DNA of 64,000 nt from Cohnella hashimotonis (GTDB taxonomy: Bacteria > Bacillota > Bacilli > Paenibacillales > Paenibacillaceae). Under the pieces are notes generated by a model. That model saw only the letters and a program-made list of their open reading frames with translations. It searched no databases and had not been told where the DNA came from. This document shows positions 34,614 to 42,828 of this stretch, in pieces. The translations under genes and the position numbers were made by a program. Numbering within the stretch: position 1 is the first letter of the stretch; each line of letters opens with the position of its first letter. The stretch is taken from contig NZ_JAGRPV010000001.1 of NCBI RefSeq assembly GCF_030014955.1, positions 1,984,001-2,048,000 on the forward strand, given 5' to 3'.

Positions 34614-35120
34614 ATTTGGCCTTGCCATGCTGATCCGATTTTTGTCGTCGATGAACTGCAGCATAGGGCCTGCCGATGAGCCGGCAATCGGAAACAGGAT
34701 TTGCTTTCCTTCCTGATTCGGACGGAGGCAATTTGTGGATAGGCAGGCATGCATTCGGTGTATCGGCGCTTTTTCGAAAGTTTAACGGGGCGGGCCCAAA
34801 ACCTACACTTATACATGTATTTTCTGCCGATTCACGACGCTTGAAGAAATACCTGCAAATGTGCAGGTAAATTCAAAGCACACGCCGGAAAGCGCAGCGA
34901 TAGAGGGAAATAAATGCATATTAGCATCTTTTCTGTTGAAATGAGCATGCATCGAAGTAAAAAGATGTATATTTGCAGGCATTTGCAAAAAACGGCACAG
35001 ACGACGATCGGCTGAGCCACCGGAACGGCTGTGGGCTGAACTAACGGAACAGCTGTCGGCTGAGCCATCGACTGTCGTTTCACACCAAATTGGGCTTCGG
35101 ATATCCGCCAAACGTAAAAT
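34614..35120. other. Non-coding region with hairpins and tandem repeats
   Basis: No convincing gene in this roughly 500-base gap; short open frames on the minus strand are repeat-derived and lack good ribosome sites. It is less GC-rich than its surroundings between 34800 and 35000. It holds an inverted repeat ACCTGCA (34851-34857) with TGCAGGT (34862-34868), a second one TTTGCA (34972-34977) with TGCAAA (34984-34989), and the 24-bp tandem repeat listed separately. It looks like an inserted or dispersed intergenic element, but a copy elsewhere cannot be shown from this window. Confidence 0.5.
35009..35075. repeat. Tandem 24-bp repeat, 2.8 copies
   Basis: Unit 1 (35009-35032) CGGCTGAGCCACCGGAACGG+CTGT, unit 2 (35033-35056) with the same length and 18 of 24 identical bases, and a shortened unit 3 (35057-35075) that begins CGGCTGAGCCATCG. 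The plus signs mark a line break only. The period is a multiple of three, so minus-strand frames read as 8-residue repeats, but I see no start signal that would make this a gene. Confidence 0.85.
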
Positions 35121-35147
35121 AACCGTCAGGGCGATTCCCTGACGGTT
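35121..35147. terminator. Terminator 3' of the PAP2 gene, possibly bidirectional
   Basis: A perfect 11-bp stem (AACCGTCAGGG, 35121-35131, with 35137-35147) and a 5-base loop. TTCTTCTT follows on the plus strand; TTATTTTACG follows on the minus strand, where it serves the PAP2 gene ending at 35161. Confidence 0.8.
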
Positions 35148-35160
35148 TCTTCTTATAAGT

Positions 35161-36033
35161 CTAAGAGTCCGTCAGCCGCGAAGGCGCCAGCTGTTTGAGC
35201 TCGTCTTTATGCAGCCGGGGTTGACGTCCGCGTCGAACCTGCGAGCGATCCACCCAGGCACCCGCTTTGAGGCCGATGGCGACTGCTAACGTCGCCAGGA
35301 TGACGCCCGCGAACATGTCCGTCGCCCAGTGGATGCCGAGATAGAAGATCGAGAAAATGATAATGACTGCGTTCGCGATGCCGAACATCGCCCAGCGCTT
35401 GCTTCCGGAGCGCAGCGCCACCAGCGCCATCGTCACGGAAATGGACGTATGCAGGCTCGGAAAACAATTGTCTAACCCGGACAGGTGACGGTACTGCGTC
35501 TCGAAGGTCGGGAAAACGTCGAGCATCAAGAATCGAATATTAGACGAAGCATCCCATGCCTCGTGAACCGGAACGAACAAATAGAATGGGACCGCGATCA
35601 AGTAGTTCAGCAGCAAGGCGACGCATAGCGCATAGTATTGTTTATCCTTGCCGGCGCTGGCATAGAAGATGAGAGAAGCGACCATAAAACCCTGGAAAAC
35701 GACCAAGTAGAAAAAGGCGCAAAAGTGCGTGAGCCAGGGGGACTCGAGCGCGCGCTGCAAAGTCCCTTGCCAGCTGCCCTCCCAGCCAACGAGTATCCGG
35801 GTAAGGTCTGGAGGGACAGGCAAGGCAGCCTCCAGGCTCAGTTCGAACTTGTTGAGCGCCATGATCAGAAGCAGCGACAAAAATAAAATCAAATGCCTGG
35901 GAGAAAGAAACAGCTTGCGAACGAAGACGGCCGCAGCGGCGAAAGGCTGCCGAGCCGTACCGTATCCTACGAGGAGCGCTACCGAAACGGCCGTAAGCGC
36001 GGATATCATTTTCATACTGCCGAATACGATCAA
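35161..36033 (-). CDS. PAP2-superfamily (PAP2_3 type) membrane phosphatase/transferase
   Basis: 290 residues with about six membrane segments. Two of the three PAP2 motifs are clear: NCFPSLHTS (PSxH) and LGIHWATDMFAG (HxxxD). The first motif KxxxxxxRP is not seen, as in the PAP2_3 (Aur1/inositolphosphotransferase-like) branch. It may act on lipid phosphates or polyprenyl carriers; the substrate is unknown. The start is TTG 36033 (minus), supported by AAGGAG 8 bases upstream; an in-frame ATG at 36015 has no ribosome site. Upstream, GATACAAT resembles a sigma-E -10 but without a well-spaced -35. Confidence 0.78.
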   Translation of the reverse strand: MIVFGSMKMISALTAVSVALLVGYGTARQPFAAAAVFVRKLFLSPRHLILFLSLLLIMALNKFELSLEAALPVPPDLTRILVGWEGSWQGTLQRALESPWLTHFCAFFYLVVFQGFMVASLIFYASAGKDKQYYALCVALLLNYLIAVPFYLFVPVHEAWDASSNIRFLMLDVFPTFETQYRHLSGLDNCFPSLHTSISVTMALVALRSGSKRWAMFGIANAVIIIFSIFYLGIHWATDMFAGVILATLAVAIGLKAGAWVDRSQVRRGRQPRLHKDELKQLAPSRLTDS

Positions 36034-36121
36034 TTCGTTCGCTCCTTACCGCTAGAAATCATTGTATCAGTATAACACAATTGCCATATTTCTAACGAAA
36101 GCGAACGTTTTTATTTTACAT

Positions 36122-36529
36122 TTACAAGCGCCTTGCGCCCCCTCCGGAGCCCGCGTTCACGCCCAGCATGCCCCCGAAGGCGCCTGCAAGCGCAGCGATC
36201 AGACCCAGCAGACCCATCCGGGAATCGAAGCCGATATCCTGGGAAAGGAAACCGATAAGCACGACCGCAACCGCGTACAGCAAACCGGTGACGGCGCCGA
36301 TGTACCAGCCGCGCTTCCCGGATCTTTTGGCTGCCGTAAACCCGCCCGCAAGGCTCGCCGCTCCGTGGACGCCGAATACCCAGGACAAAAGCTTCGTTTC
36401 CGGCATCGAGGAACTGTAAAGCAAGACCGATAACGCAAGCGTGCCCAGACCCAGCCAAATAAACGCCCAGACGAAGCCCGCGACCAGGGGGGATGCGATG
36501 CGAATGCCGGATACGCGTACGGGATTCAT
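36122..36529 (-). CDS. TIGR04086-family membrane protein (YrzE-like)
   Basis: 135 residues with four predicted membrane segments: LVAGFVWAFIWLGLGTLALSVLLY, LLSWVFGVHGAASLAGGFTAA, GWYIGAVTGLLYAVAVVLIGF and LLGLIAALAGAFGGMLGVNAG. The alternating Gly-rich helices match the YrzE/TIGR04086 family, which in Bacillus lies next to yajC, as here. Function unknown. The frame extends upstream to 36688, but AAAGGAGTG (minus, just before 36529) sets the start at ATG 36529. Confidence 0.78.
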   Translation of the reverse strand: MNPVRVSGIRIASPLVAGFVWAFIWLGLGTLALSVLLYSSSMPETKLLSWVFGVHGAASLAGGFTAAKRSGKRGWYIGAVTGLLYAVAVVLIGFLSQDIGFDSRMGLLGLIAALAGAFGGMLGVNAGSGGGARRL

Positions 36530-36702
36530 ATCGATGCACTCCTTTAATTTCAAACGATTTGTATCATTGTATGGGCTTGTACCCGGCGCTAGTACTCGGA
36601 ATGCCGATAATTTCCGCGAGAGGGACCGTATCGCGCGCAGGAAGCCCGGTGAGACTACAGTCGCGGGCCCTGATCCGATATCCGGCAAGGGAGGGACAGT
36701 TC

Positions 36703-37389
36703 TTGGAATTGACGGCGATAACGATTCGAACGTTGCTCATGTACTTATTCGTATTCCTTATCCTGCGGTTAATGGGCAAACGCGAGATCGGCAAGTTGTC
36801 GGTGTTCGATCTCGTCATCTCGATCATGATCGCGGAGATTGCCGTTATTGCGATCGAAGCGCCAAGCCGCCCGATCTTGTATGCAGCCGCGCCTATGGCC
36901 GTACTCGTCGTCGTGCAATTGATCGTGTCCAACCTCACGTTAAAAAACCGCAGGCTCCGCCTTTGGTTCGAAGGCAGGCCGAGCGTTATCATAAGCCAGG
37001 GCAATTTGAATTGGAAGGAAATGAAAAAGCAGCGCTATAGCCTGGACGATCTGATGATGCAGCTCCGGGAGAACAGAATCGACCATGTTGCGGACGTTGA
37101 GCTCGCGGTGCTTGAATCGTCAGGCAAGCTGTCTGTCATTATGGCCGACAAGCAAAAGCCTGATGTGCCGCCGCCGGTTGAAGGGACGAAACCTAAAATT
37201 CGATACGGCTTGCTCCCGCTCCCGCTTATTATGGACGGACTCGTGCAAGACGAGAGCCTCGAACGCATCGGCAAAAACCGGTTCTGGCTCAGGCAGGAGC
37301 TGCGACGGGAAGGCGTCAAGGAATTCAAGCAGGTGGCATTCTGCAGTTTGGATCACAAAGGACGGCTTTACATCAATCGCAGAACGTAA
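36703..37389 (+). CDS. DUF421 membrane protein (YetF/YrbG-like)
   Basis: 228 residues. Three N-terminal membrane segments (LLMYLFVFLILRLMGKREIGKLSVFDLVISIMIAEIAVIAI and LYAAAPMAVLVVVQLIV) are followed by the DUF421 cytoplasmic domain with RPSVIISQGNLNWKEMKKQRYSLDDLMMQLRE and a later half containing VQDESLERIGKNRFWLRQEL. Bacillus homologues are linked to spore envelope or germination in some strains, but the activity is unknown. The frame is open from 36493; AAGGGAGGG (36688-36696) places the start at TTG 36703. Convergent with spoVB. Confidence 0.85.
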   Translation: MELTAITIRTLLMYLFVFLILRLMGKREIGKLSVFDLVISIMIAEIAVIAIEAPSRPILYAAAPMAVLVVVQLIVSNLTLKNRRLRLWFEGRPSVIISQGNLNWKEMKKQRYSLDDLMMQLRENRIDHVADVELAVLESSGKLSVIMADKQKPDVPPPVEGTKPKIRYGLLPLPLIMDGLVQDESLERIGKNRFWLRQELRREGVKEFKQVAFCSLDHKGRLYINRRT

Positions 37390-37398
37390 ATGCCCGGA

Positions 37399-38997
37399 TT
37401 ATTTGAAAAAGCGGCGCAAGATGGGAATTCTCGCCGCGTCATGCCTGTCGATGAGCTTCATCGTCATGAGCAGAAGCAAGTAAACGACAATCGATATGAT
37501 CCCGGCAGCCAGTAGATCCAGCCAGACGCCCGGCAGCTTGCCCATATTCCATATCCAGAGCGCAACGGCTCCCATAACGGTCATGGCCGCGCCAATCTTG
37601 AGAAAGTCGCCGGGAAGCAGCCGGACGCCCGTCAATCGGACGACACTGATCCAATGCAGCAGCGTAACAAGCGCCATATTGGCGCCGATGGCGATAACCG
37701 CGCCGCGGATGCCGAGCTCCGGCTTGGATGCCAGCTGTACGATCAGGACCAGCTTCACGAGCGCCCCCGCAAATGTGTTGAACAGTGCCGTGCCCGGGCG
37801 GTCGAGCGCCTGAAGCGCTGCCTGCAGCGGCGCTTGCATGTACAAAAAAACGGCGGCAGGTGCCAACAGGCTAAGCAGGGCGCCTGGCTCGGGGTCGCCG
37901 TAGATGAGCCCGCAGATCGGGCGGCCGAATAGCGCCATGAGGATGATAAAAGGCGCGCCGGTCACGACAGCCAGCCGCATCGATTGATGCAGCCGCTTCT
38001 GGATCGCGGGCCTGTCGCCTCTGGCGGCTGCCTCCGACAGCGAGGGCACCAGCGATGTGGCAAGCGAAAAGGTGAGCGAACCGGGCAGGAGCAGCAGCGG
38101 AATGACCATTCCCTGAAGAATGCCATACTGAGCAGTGGCGGCAGCGGTGACAAGGCCGGCCGCGATGAGCGCGCGAGCCGTCAGGATCGATTCGAACAAG
38201 TAGGACAAAGAGCCGATCATCCGGCTGCCCGTAACAGGTATCGCGATCCGCAGCAGGGCTCGCGTCCGGTTCTCCTTAGCCGAGGCTGGCGTTTGTGGTT
38301 TTTCGAGCGTGGCAGGTAAAGCTGAATTCGAAGGCTCCCCTTTGTCCGAGCCTCGTACGCGGAGTTCTCCTCGCAAGTGCAGCCAGAGCGCTGCAAGACC
38401 GGCCAGTTCGCCTGCGCCCGTTCCGATCATCGCGCCTGCCGCGGCCGCCTCGAGTCCCCAGGGCAGGAACAAAAATGCAAGCGTCAACGAAAGTACGATC
38501 CGGATCACCGTCTCCACCGTCTGCGAGACTGCAGTCGGCAGCATGTCCTGCTTGCCCTGGAAGTAGCCGCGCCAGATAGAGGAAACTGCTACGAGCGGAA
38601 TGACTGGAATGATGGCCAAAAACGCGGTGTGAACTCGAGGGTCCGTCATCAGACTGGACGAGATCCAATCCGAAAGCGCAAAGCACAGACCGCACACGGC
38701 CAAGCTGGCCGTCAACGCGATCGTCAGCGCCGTGCGGCGGATACGGACGGCTTCCTCCGCGTCGCCGCGGGAATCGGCGGCAGCGACGAGTTTTGCGACC
38801 GCGAGCGGCAATCCCCCGGTAATAATGGTCAGCACGACGATAAAAAACGGAAAAACCAGCTGGACGAGCCCTACGCCTTCGGCGCCGATCAGCCGGGGCA
38901 ATGCGATTCGCGGCACGAAGCCGAGCAATCGGTTGAGCAGACCGGCGGCGAGCAGGATCATGGCTCCTTGGATAAAGGTTTGTTTGCGCGGCGACAA
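37399..38997 (-). CDS. spoVB: MATE/MOP-family lipid II flippase-like protein SpoVB
   Basis: 532 residues with about fourteen membrane segments, opening SPRKQTFIQGAMILLAAGLLNRLLGFVPRIALPRLIGAEGVGL, the typical polysaccharide-biosynthesis (MurJ/SpoVB) start. An extra loop near residues 210-245 is hydrophilic. SpoVB is needed for spore cortex synthesis. Position next to comN and secDF matches B. subtilis. The start TTG 38997 follows AAGGATGGG. Because the genome may hold several paralogues (YtgP, YkvU), the symbol rests on the neighbourhood. Confidence 0.85.
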   Translation of the reverse strand: MSPRKQTFIQGAMILLAAGLLNRLLGFVPRIALPRLIGAEGVGLVQLVFPFFIVVLTIITGGLPLAVAKLVAAADSRGDAEEAVRIRRTALTIALTASLAVCGLCFALSDWISSSLMTDPRVHTAFLAIIPVIPLVAVSSIWRGYFQGKQDMLPTAVSQTVETVIRIVLSLTLAFLFLPWGLEAAAAGAMIGTGAGELAGLAALWLHLRGELRVRGSDKGEPSNSALPATLEKPQTPASAKENRTRALLRIAIPVTGSRMIGSLSYLFESILTARALIAAGLVTAAATAQYGILQGMVIPLLLLPGSLTFSLATSLVPSLSEAAARGDRPAIQKRLHQSMRLAVVTGAPFIILMALFGRPICGLIYGDPEPGALLSLLAPAAVFLYMQAPLQAALQALDRPGTALFNTFAGALVKLVLIVQLASKPELGIRGAVIAIGANMALVTLLHWISVVRLTGVRLLPGDFLKIGAAMTVMGAVALWIWNMGKLPGVWLDLLAAGIISIVVYLLLLMTMKLIDRHDAARIPILRRFFK

Positions 38998-39038
38998 GGT
39001 TCATCCCATCCTTCGCTCTTCGGTTCGACTCCTTCTCA

Positions 39039-39067
39039 AGCATATGCGGGGGCTGTCCGCAATCATG
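39039..39067 (-). promoter_or_regulatory. Sigma-E-like promoter for spoVB
   Basis: On the minus strand CATGATT (39067-39061), 14 bases, then CATATGCT (39046-39039), 42 bases before the TTG. The -10 matches 6 of 8 sigma-E consensus positions and the spacing is exact; the -35 is weaker. spoVB of B. subtilis is sigma-E dependent. Confidence 0.45.
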
Positions 39068-39214
39068 ACAAGCCGTGCCGGATAGGGCGTGCAGGATTTC
39101 GGGAGGCGGCGGCGAAAGGTATAATAACTCACAGTACTGATTGAATGACAGGCTTGATAGACGGCACGCAGGACGGCAAGACAGCAGGCGAGAAGCGGGA
39201 AGGGGGAACTGCCG

Positions 39215-39484
39215 ATGACGGACGAAATGCGCTTGGACGGCATGGACGAGGCGGAGTTGAATCGTACGATCAGAGAGCTTTGCGAGAGCAAGGCCGAAGA
39301 ATTCCGGATGATCGGCTACGATCAGGCGACGGGACCCGAGATTTGGGAATGCGTGAGCGACAAATATCACAAAAAGGGAACGCCGGCGCTCCATGCGATC
39401 GTCAACGACATCCTGTCGCTGAAGGTGACGAACTTCATGAACTATATTACGCTGAGCATCTATCGGGGCGAAAAAAGACGATAG
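39215..39484 (+). CDS. comN: Post-transcriptional regulator ComN
   Basis: 89 residues, acidic and helical, with the family pattern LCESKAEEFRMIGYDQATGPEIWECVSDKY followed by HAIVNDILSLKVTNFMNYITLSIY. In B. subtilis ComN acts after transcription to promote comE mRNA use and localises to division sites and poles through DivIVA. It sits between spoVB and secDF there too. GGAAGGGGG (39197-39205) precedes ATG 39215. A TATAAT at 39120-39125 could be its -10, but the -35 is poor. Confidence 0.88.
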   Translation: MTDEMRLDGMDEAELNRTIRELCESKAEEFRMIGYDQATGPEIWECVSDKYHKKGTPALHAIVNDILSLKVTNFMNYITLSIYRGEKRR

Positions 39485-39534
39485 ATTAAATAGGCGGATC
39501 GGGCGCGTTCGAGGCACAGGATGCCGGCCCGGAG

Positions 39535-39557
39535 GCTCCCTTTCCGGGAGCTTTTTT
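39535..39557 (+). terminator. Intrinsic terminator after comN
   Basis: GCTCCC (39535-39540) pairs with GGGAGC (39546-39551) over a 5-base loop, followed by six T residues (39552-39557). Confidence 0.85.
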
Positions 39558-39584
39558 ACGTGCGTGCCAGGACGTTTCGACAAA

Positions 39585-39614
39585 TTGACTTCGCTTTGAA
39601 CGCGTAGGTATAAT
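39585..39614 (+). promoter_or_regulatory. Strong sigma-A promoter for secD-secF
   Basis: TTGACT (39585-39590), 18 bases, TATAAT (39609-39614). It directly follows the comN terminator. Confidence 0.85.
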
Positions 39615-39651
39615 AGGAACATTGAGAATCGAAAGGGGTCGGCAATACCAT

Positions 39652-40902
39652 ATGAACCGGATGCTCGCTTTCGTGCTCGTGGTTCTCGTTTCGTTCGGCG
39701 TTATCGCGGCTACCAGCCCGTATTTGCTGGACAAGACGAAGCTCGGGCTCGATTTGCAAGGCGGCTTTGAAATTTTGTACGAGGCATCCCCGCTCTCCGG
39801 ATCGGGCGAAGTGACGAAGGACTCGCTCAACAAGACGGCAGAGAGTATTAAAAAGCGGATCGATGCCCGCGGCGTCGGCGAATCCGAAGTGACGCCGGAA
39901 GGCAAGAATCGGATCCGCGTCAAGATCGCGGGCGTCGCCGACGAGACCGAAGTCCGCAAAATGCTGCAGAAGCCGGCCGTGCTTACGTTCCGCAGCGCCG
40001 ACGGCTGTGCCGCGGACGCCGGATACTGCAAGACCGAGCTGCAAGGCAGCGAGTTCAAGGAAGGCGCCGCCAAGGTCGTATACGACCAGTTGCGCAATCC
40101 GCTGGTAGAGATTCAAGTCAAGGACAAAAAGAAATTTGAAGAAATCTCTTCCCGCCTGACCGGCAAGAACCTTGCCATTTACTTGGATGAAGATATGCTT
40201 TCCGACCCGGTCGTCCAAGGGACGTTCACCGACGGCACGGCCACCATTTCCGGCCAGCCGACGCCTGCAGACGCCAAAGCGCTGGCCGATACGATCAATC
40301 TCGGGGCACTCCCGCTTAAGCTGACGGAGAAATACACCCAAAGCGTAGGCGCTACGCTCGGCAAGAAGTCGCTCGAAGAGACGCTGCTCGCCGGCATCAT
40401 CGCGTCGGTCGCCATTTTCGTGTTCATGGTCGTATTCTACCGGCTGCCGGGCGTCATCGCGGGCTTCTGCTTGCTCGTATTCGTCTGGCTGCTTATCGCC
40501 GTCTTCTGGCTGATGGGCGCCACGCTGACGCTGCCCGGCATCGCCGCGTTCGTGCTCGGCATCGGCATCGCGGTGGACTCGAACATTATTACGGCCGAAC
40601 GGATCAAGGACGAGATCCGCACCGGCAAGAGCATCGCGTCGTCGCTGCGGTCCGGCAACAAGAACAGCTTCCGCACAATCATCGACGCGCATATTACGAA
40701 CATTATCGCCGGCGCCGTGCTTTACTTTATCGGCCAAGGCTCGGTCAAGGGCTTCGCGGTCGTGCTGCTCGCGTCGATCATCTGCAACATCGCGACCAAC
40801 ATCTTCCTGCCCCGCTACTTGATGCACCTGCTCGTGAAGAGCGGCAAATTCAACAAAGTCGGCTACTATGGCGTAAAGGAGAGTGAAATCCGTGCGCTAT
40901 AA
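39652..40902 (+). CDS. secD: Protein translocase subunit SecD
   Basis: 416 residues. An N-terminal membrane segment and the GLDLQGGFEILYEA motif are followed by the P1 head (TAESIKKRIDARGVGESEVTPEGKNRIRVKIAG) and the five-helix RND-like C-terminal half with GIGIAVDSNIITAERIKDEI. SecDF uses proton motive force to pull secreted proteins out of SecYEG. B. subtilis has one fused SecDF; here the two are separate overlapping genes. ATG 39652 follows AAAGGGG, with rather long spacing (13); an in-frame codon at 39622 is less likely. Confidence 0.95.
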   Translation: MNRMLAFVLVVLVSFGVIAATSPYLLDKTKLGLDLQGGFEILYEASPLSGSGEVTKDSLNKTAESIKKRIDARGVGESEVTPEGKNRIRVKIAGVADETEVRKMLQKPAVLTFRSADGCAADAGYCKTELQGSEFKEGAAKVVYDQLRNPLVEIQVKDKKKFEEISSRLTGKNLAIYLDEDMLSDPVVQGTFTDGTATISGQPTPADAKALADTINLGALPLKLTEKYTQSVGATLGKKSLEETLLAGIIASVAIFVFMVVFYRLPGVIAGFCLLVFVWLLIAVFWLMGATLTLPGIAAFVLGIGIAVDSNIITAERIKDEIRTGKSIASSLRSGNKNSFRTIIDAHITNIIAGAVLYFIGQGSVKGFAVVLLASIICNIATNIFLPRYLMHLLVKSGKFNKVGYYGVKESEIRAL

Positions 40903-41800
40903 GTTTCACGACATCGATTGGATCAAATGGAGCAAGCCTTTCTTCATCGCTTCGCTCGTCATCGTGCTTATTGGCATTCTGTCGCTCTCCATCCGGGGGC
41001 TGAACTACGGCATCGATTTCCAATCGGGCACATCCGTGGATATTGCGATCACCAAGCCGGTAAGCGGCGACGACGTCAAGGCGTTTCTCGAAAAGGAAGA
41101 GCTAGGCGAGTATCACCTGACAACGGCCGCCGAGCGTTTATCGATCCGGTTCAAGGCTGCGCTGACGGAAGATCAGCAGAGCAAGCTCGAGTCGGACTTC
41201 AAGTCCAAGTTCGACGATAAGGCTTCGTTCGAGAAAAACATCGTCGACGTCGAGATCGCCAAGGAGCAGCAAACGAACGCCCTGCGCGGCATTCTGATCG
41301 CTTCGATCGGCATCATTATCTATATAGCGATCCGCTTTGAATGGCGGTACGCGATCTCATCGGTCATCGCGCTTCTCTATGACGCGTTTATCGTCATCAC
41401 GCTGTTCTCGATCTTCCATCTGGAAGTCAACCTGCCGTTCATCGTGGCCGTGCTCACCATCATCGGTTACTCGATCAACGACACCGTCGTCATCTTCGAC
41501 CGGATCCGTGAGAACATGCGCTTCGCGAAGGTGAAGTCGGAGGCCGATCTCGCGAAGGTCGTCAACGACAGCATCACGCAGACGCTGACCCGCTCGATCA
41601 ACACGGTTATCACCGTCGCTTTCGCCGCGGTCTGCCTTTTCATATTCGGCAGCGAATCGATTAAGATGTTCTCGCTCGCCATGATCTTCGGTTTGATCAG
41701 CGGCGCCTATTCCTCCATCTTCATCGCCAGCCCGCTCTGGTTCTGGATGAAGCGCAAAGCGAAGCCTGCCAAGCCCGTCAAGGCGCAGCCGGCGCCTTGA
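40892..41800 (+). CDS. secF: Protein translocase subunit SecF
   Basis: 302 residues. The start RYKFHDIDWIKWSKPFFIASLVI, the GIDFQSGTSVDI motif, the P4 head and the C-terminal helices with VLTIIGYSINDTVVIFDRIREN are standard SecF. Two GTG codons are possible: 40883 is one base after AAGGAG, while 40892 is 10 bases after it, so 40892 is chosen. It overlaps the end of secD by 11 bases. Partner of SecD and YajC. Confidence 0.95.
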   Translation: MRYKFHDIDWIKWSKPFFIASLVIVLIGILSLSIRGLNYGIDFQSGTSVDIAITKPVSGDDVKAFLEKEELGEYHLTTAAERLSIRFKAALTEDQQSKLESDFKSKFDDKASFEKNIVDVEIAKEQQTNALRGILIASIGIIIYIAIRFEWRYAISSVIALLYDAFIVITLFSIFHLEVNLPFIVAVLTIIGYSINDTVVIFDRIRENMRFAKVKSEADLAKVVNDSITQTLTRSINTVITVAFAAVCLFIFGSESIKMFSLAMIFGLISGAYSSIFIASPLWFWMKRKAKPAKPVKAQPAP

Positions 41801-41831
41801 CGCAACAAGGGAATAGAGGTGTATCGATAAG

Positions 41832-42761
41832 ATGACTCAAAAAAGGACCGGCAAAACGCTGCATGGCATCAAGGTTTCCCTGCTCGGGTTGCTCGTACTG
41901 TCGGTCTTCAAGGGTCTCGCGGGTTGGTTCACGGGCAGCAAAGCGCTGATGGCGGACGCGTGCCATTCAGCCGCCGACTTCGCCGCAGCCGTCAACTCGT
42001 ATTTGCGGCATCGCCGGGCCATAGCGCCACGGGGCGCCGCCGAACGGCAGCGCGAAGCGGTGGCGGCGGTCATCTTCGCGGCGCTGCTGCTGCTCGCCGG
42101 CCTTGAGATGGCGATCTCCTCGCTGCGCGCGATCGCGTGGGGCCAGGATCGGGCGCCCGGTTGGGGCGCCGTCATCGTCATCGCGGCCAGCATGGTCGCC
42201 CGCGAAGCGTTGATCCTGTACCGGCGCAGCTACGAGCACCGCATGGGACTGCGTCCCGAAGCGTCTCGCACGGATCGCTCCGACGTGTTCGCTTCGCTGA
42301 CCGCCCTGGTCGGCACGGCTGGCGCCATGACCGGCCGCATGCTCGACCTGCCCGTACTGTACGTGCTCGATCCGGCAGCGGGACTCGTGATCGGCGTGTT
42401 CGTGCTTCGGATGGGATATCGGCAAGCCGCTTCCGCGATCGGCGCGGTCGAACGCAGGCCGATGGACGAGGTGGATGCGCAGACGCTGCTTGAAGTGGTG
42501 CAACGTGTCGACGGCGTTGTTGCCGTCGATGAGATCAGAGCCAAAGAACACGGCCATTATGTAATCATTGATGTCCTTATTCGCGTGAATCCGCGCATAT
42601 CGGTATTGGACGGACACGATGTCGCGCAGCGCGTTCGGCGGCAGCTGACCAAGCGGTTTCTGCACGTATCGGACGCTAGCGTGCGCGTCGAGCCGTACGA
42701 TCCGGGTTATCCTTACAAATCGAATCACCAAGAGGAAGAAATGCCTACTTTAATTCAATAA
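41832..42761 (+). CDS. Cation diffusion facilitator (CDF) family transporter
   Basis: 309 residues. Six membrane segments and a C-terminal cytoplasmic ferredoxin-like domain (VVQRVDGVVAVDEIRAKEHGHYVIIDVLIRVN). The helix-2 metal motif is intact (ADACHSAADF, HxxxD). In helix 5 the usual HxxxD appears as TDRSD, so the His is lost and metal specificity is uncertain (Zn, Mn, Fe or Co). The family exports divalent cations by proton antiport. A homologue also lies between secDF and recJ in Bacillus neighbourhoods. The C terminus is short of His clusters. Confidence 0.88.
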   Translation: MTQKRTGKTLHGIKVSLLGLLVLSVFKGLAGWFTGSKALMADACHSAADFAAAVNSYLRHRRAIAPRGAAERQREAVAAVIFAALLLLAGLEMAISSLRAIAWGQDRAPGWGAVIVIAASMVAREALILYRRSYEHRMGLRPEASRTDRSDVFASLTALVGTAGAMTGRMLDLPVLYVLDPAAGLVIGVFVLRMGYRQAASAIGAVERRPMDEVDAQTLLEVVQRVDGVVAVDEIRAKEHGHYVIIDVLIRVNPRISVLDGHDVAQRVRRQLTKRFLHVSDASVRVEPYDPGYPYKSNHQEEEMPTLIQ

Positions 42762-42765
42762 ATCG

Positions 42766-42799
42766 CTGTGGACTCCGCCGCCCAAGGCGGAGTCCACAG
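42766..42799 (+). other. Perfect 14-bp inverted repeat without a T-tract
   Basis: CTGTGGACTCCGCC (42766-42779) pairs perfectly with 42786-42799 over a 6-base loop, between the CDF gene and recJ. No T run follows on either strand, so it is not a standard intrinsic terminator; it may be an mRNA stabiliser or a processing site. Confidence 0.6.
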
Positions 42800-42828
42800 T
42801 GCTGTAAGGCAGAAAGGAGCGATCCCGG

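Noticed and set aside
34809-35111. Minus-strand ORFs of 83 and 100 codons in the yajC-PAP2 gap
   Set aside because: They consist largely of 8-residue repeats created by the 24-bp tandem repeat, overlap each other in different frames and lack ribosome sites.
36033-36110. Sigma-E promoter for the PAP2 gene (GATACAAT)
   Set aside because: The -10 fits, but the best -35 (AAATATG) is 16 bases away rather than 14, so it is unsupported.
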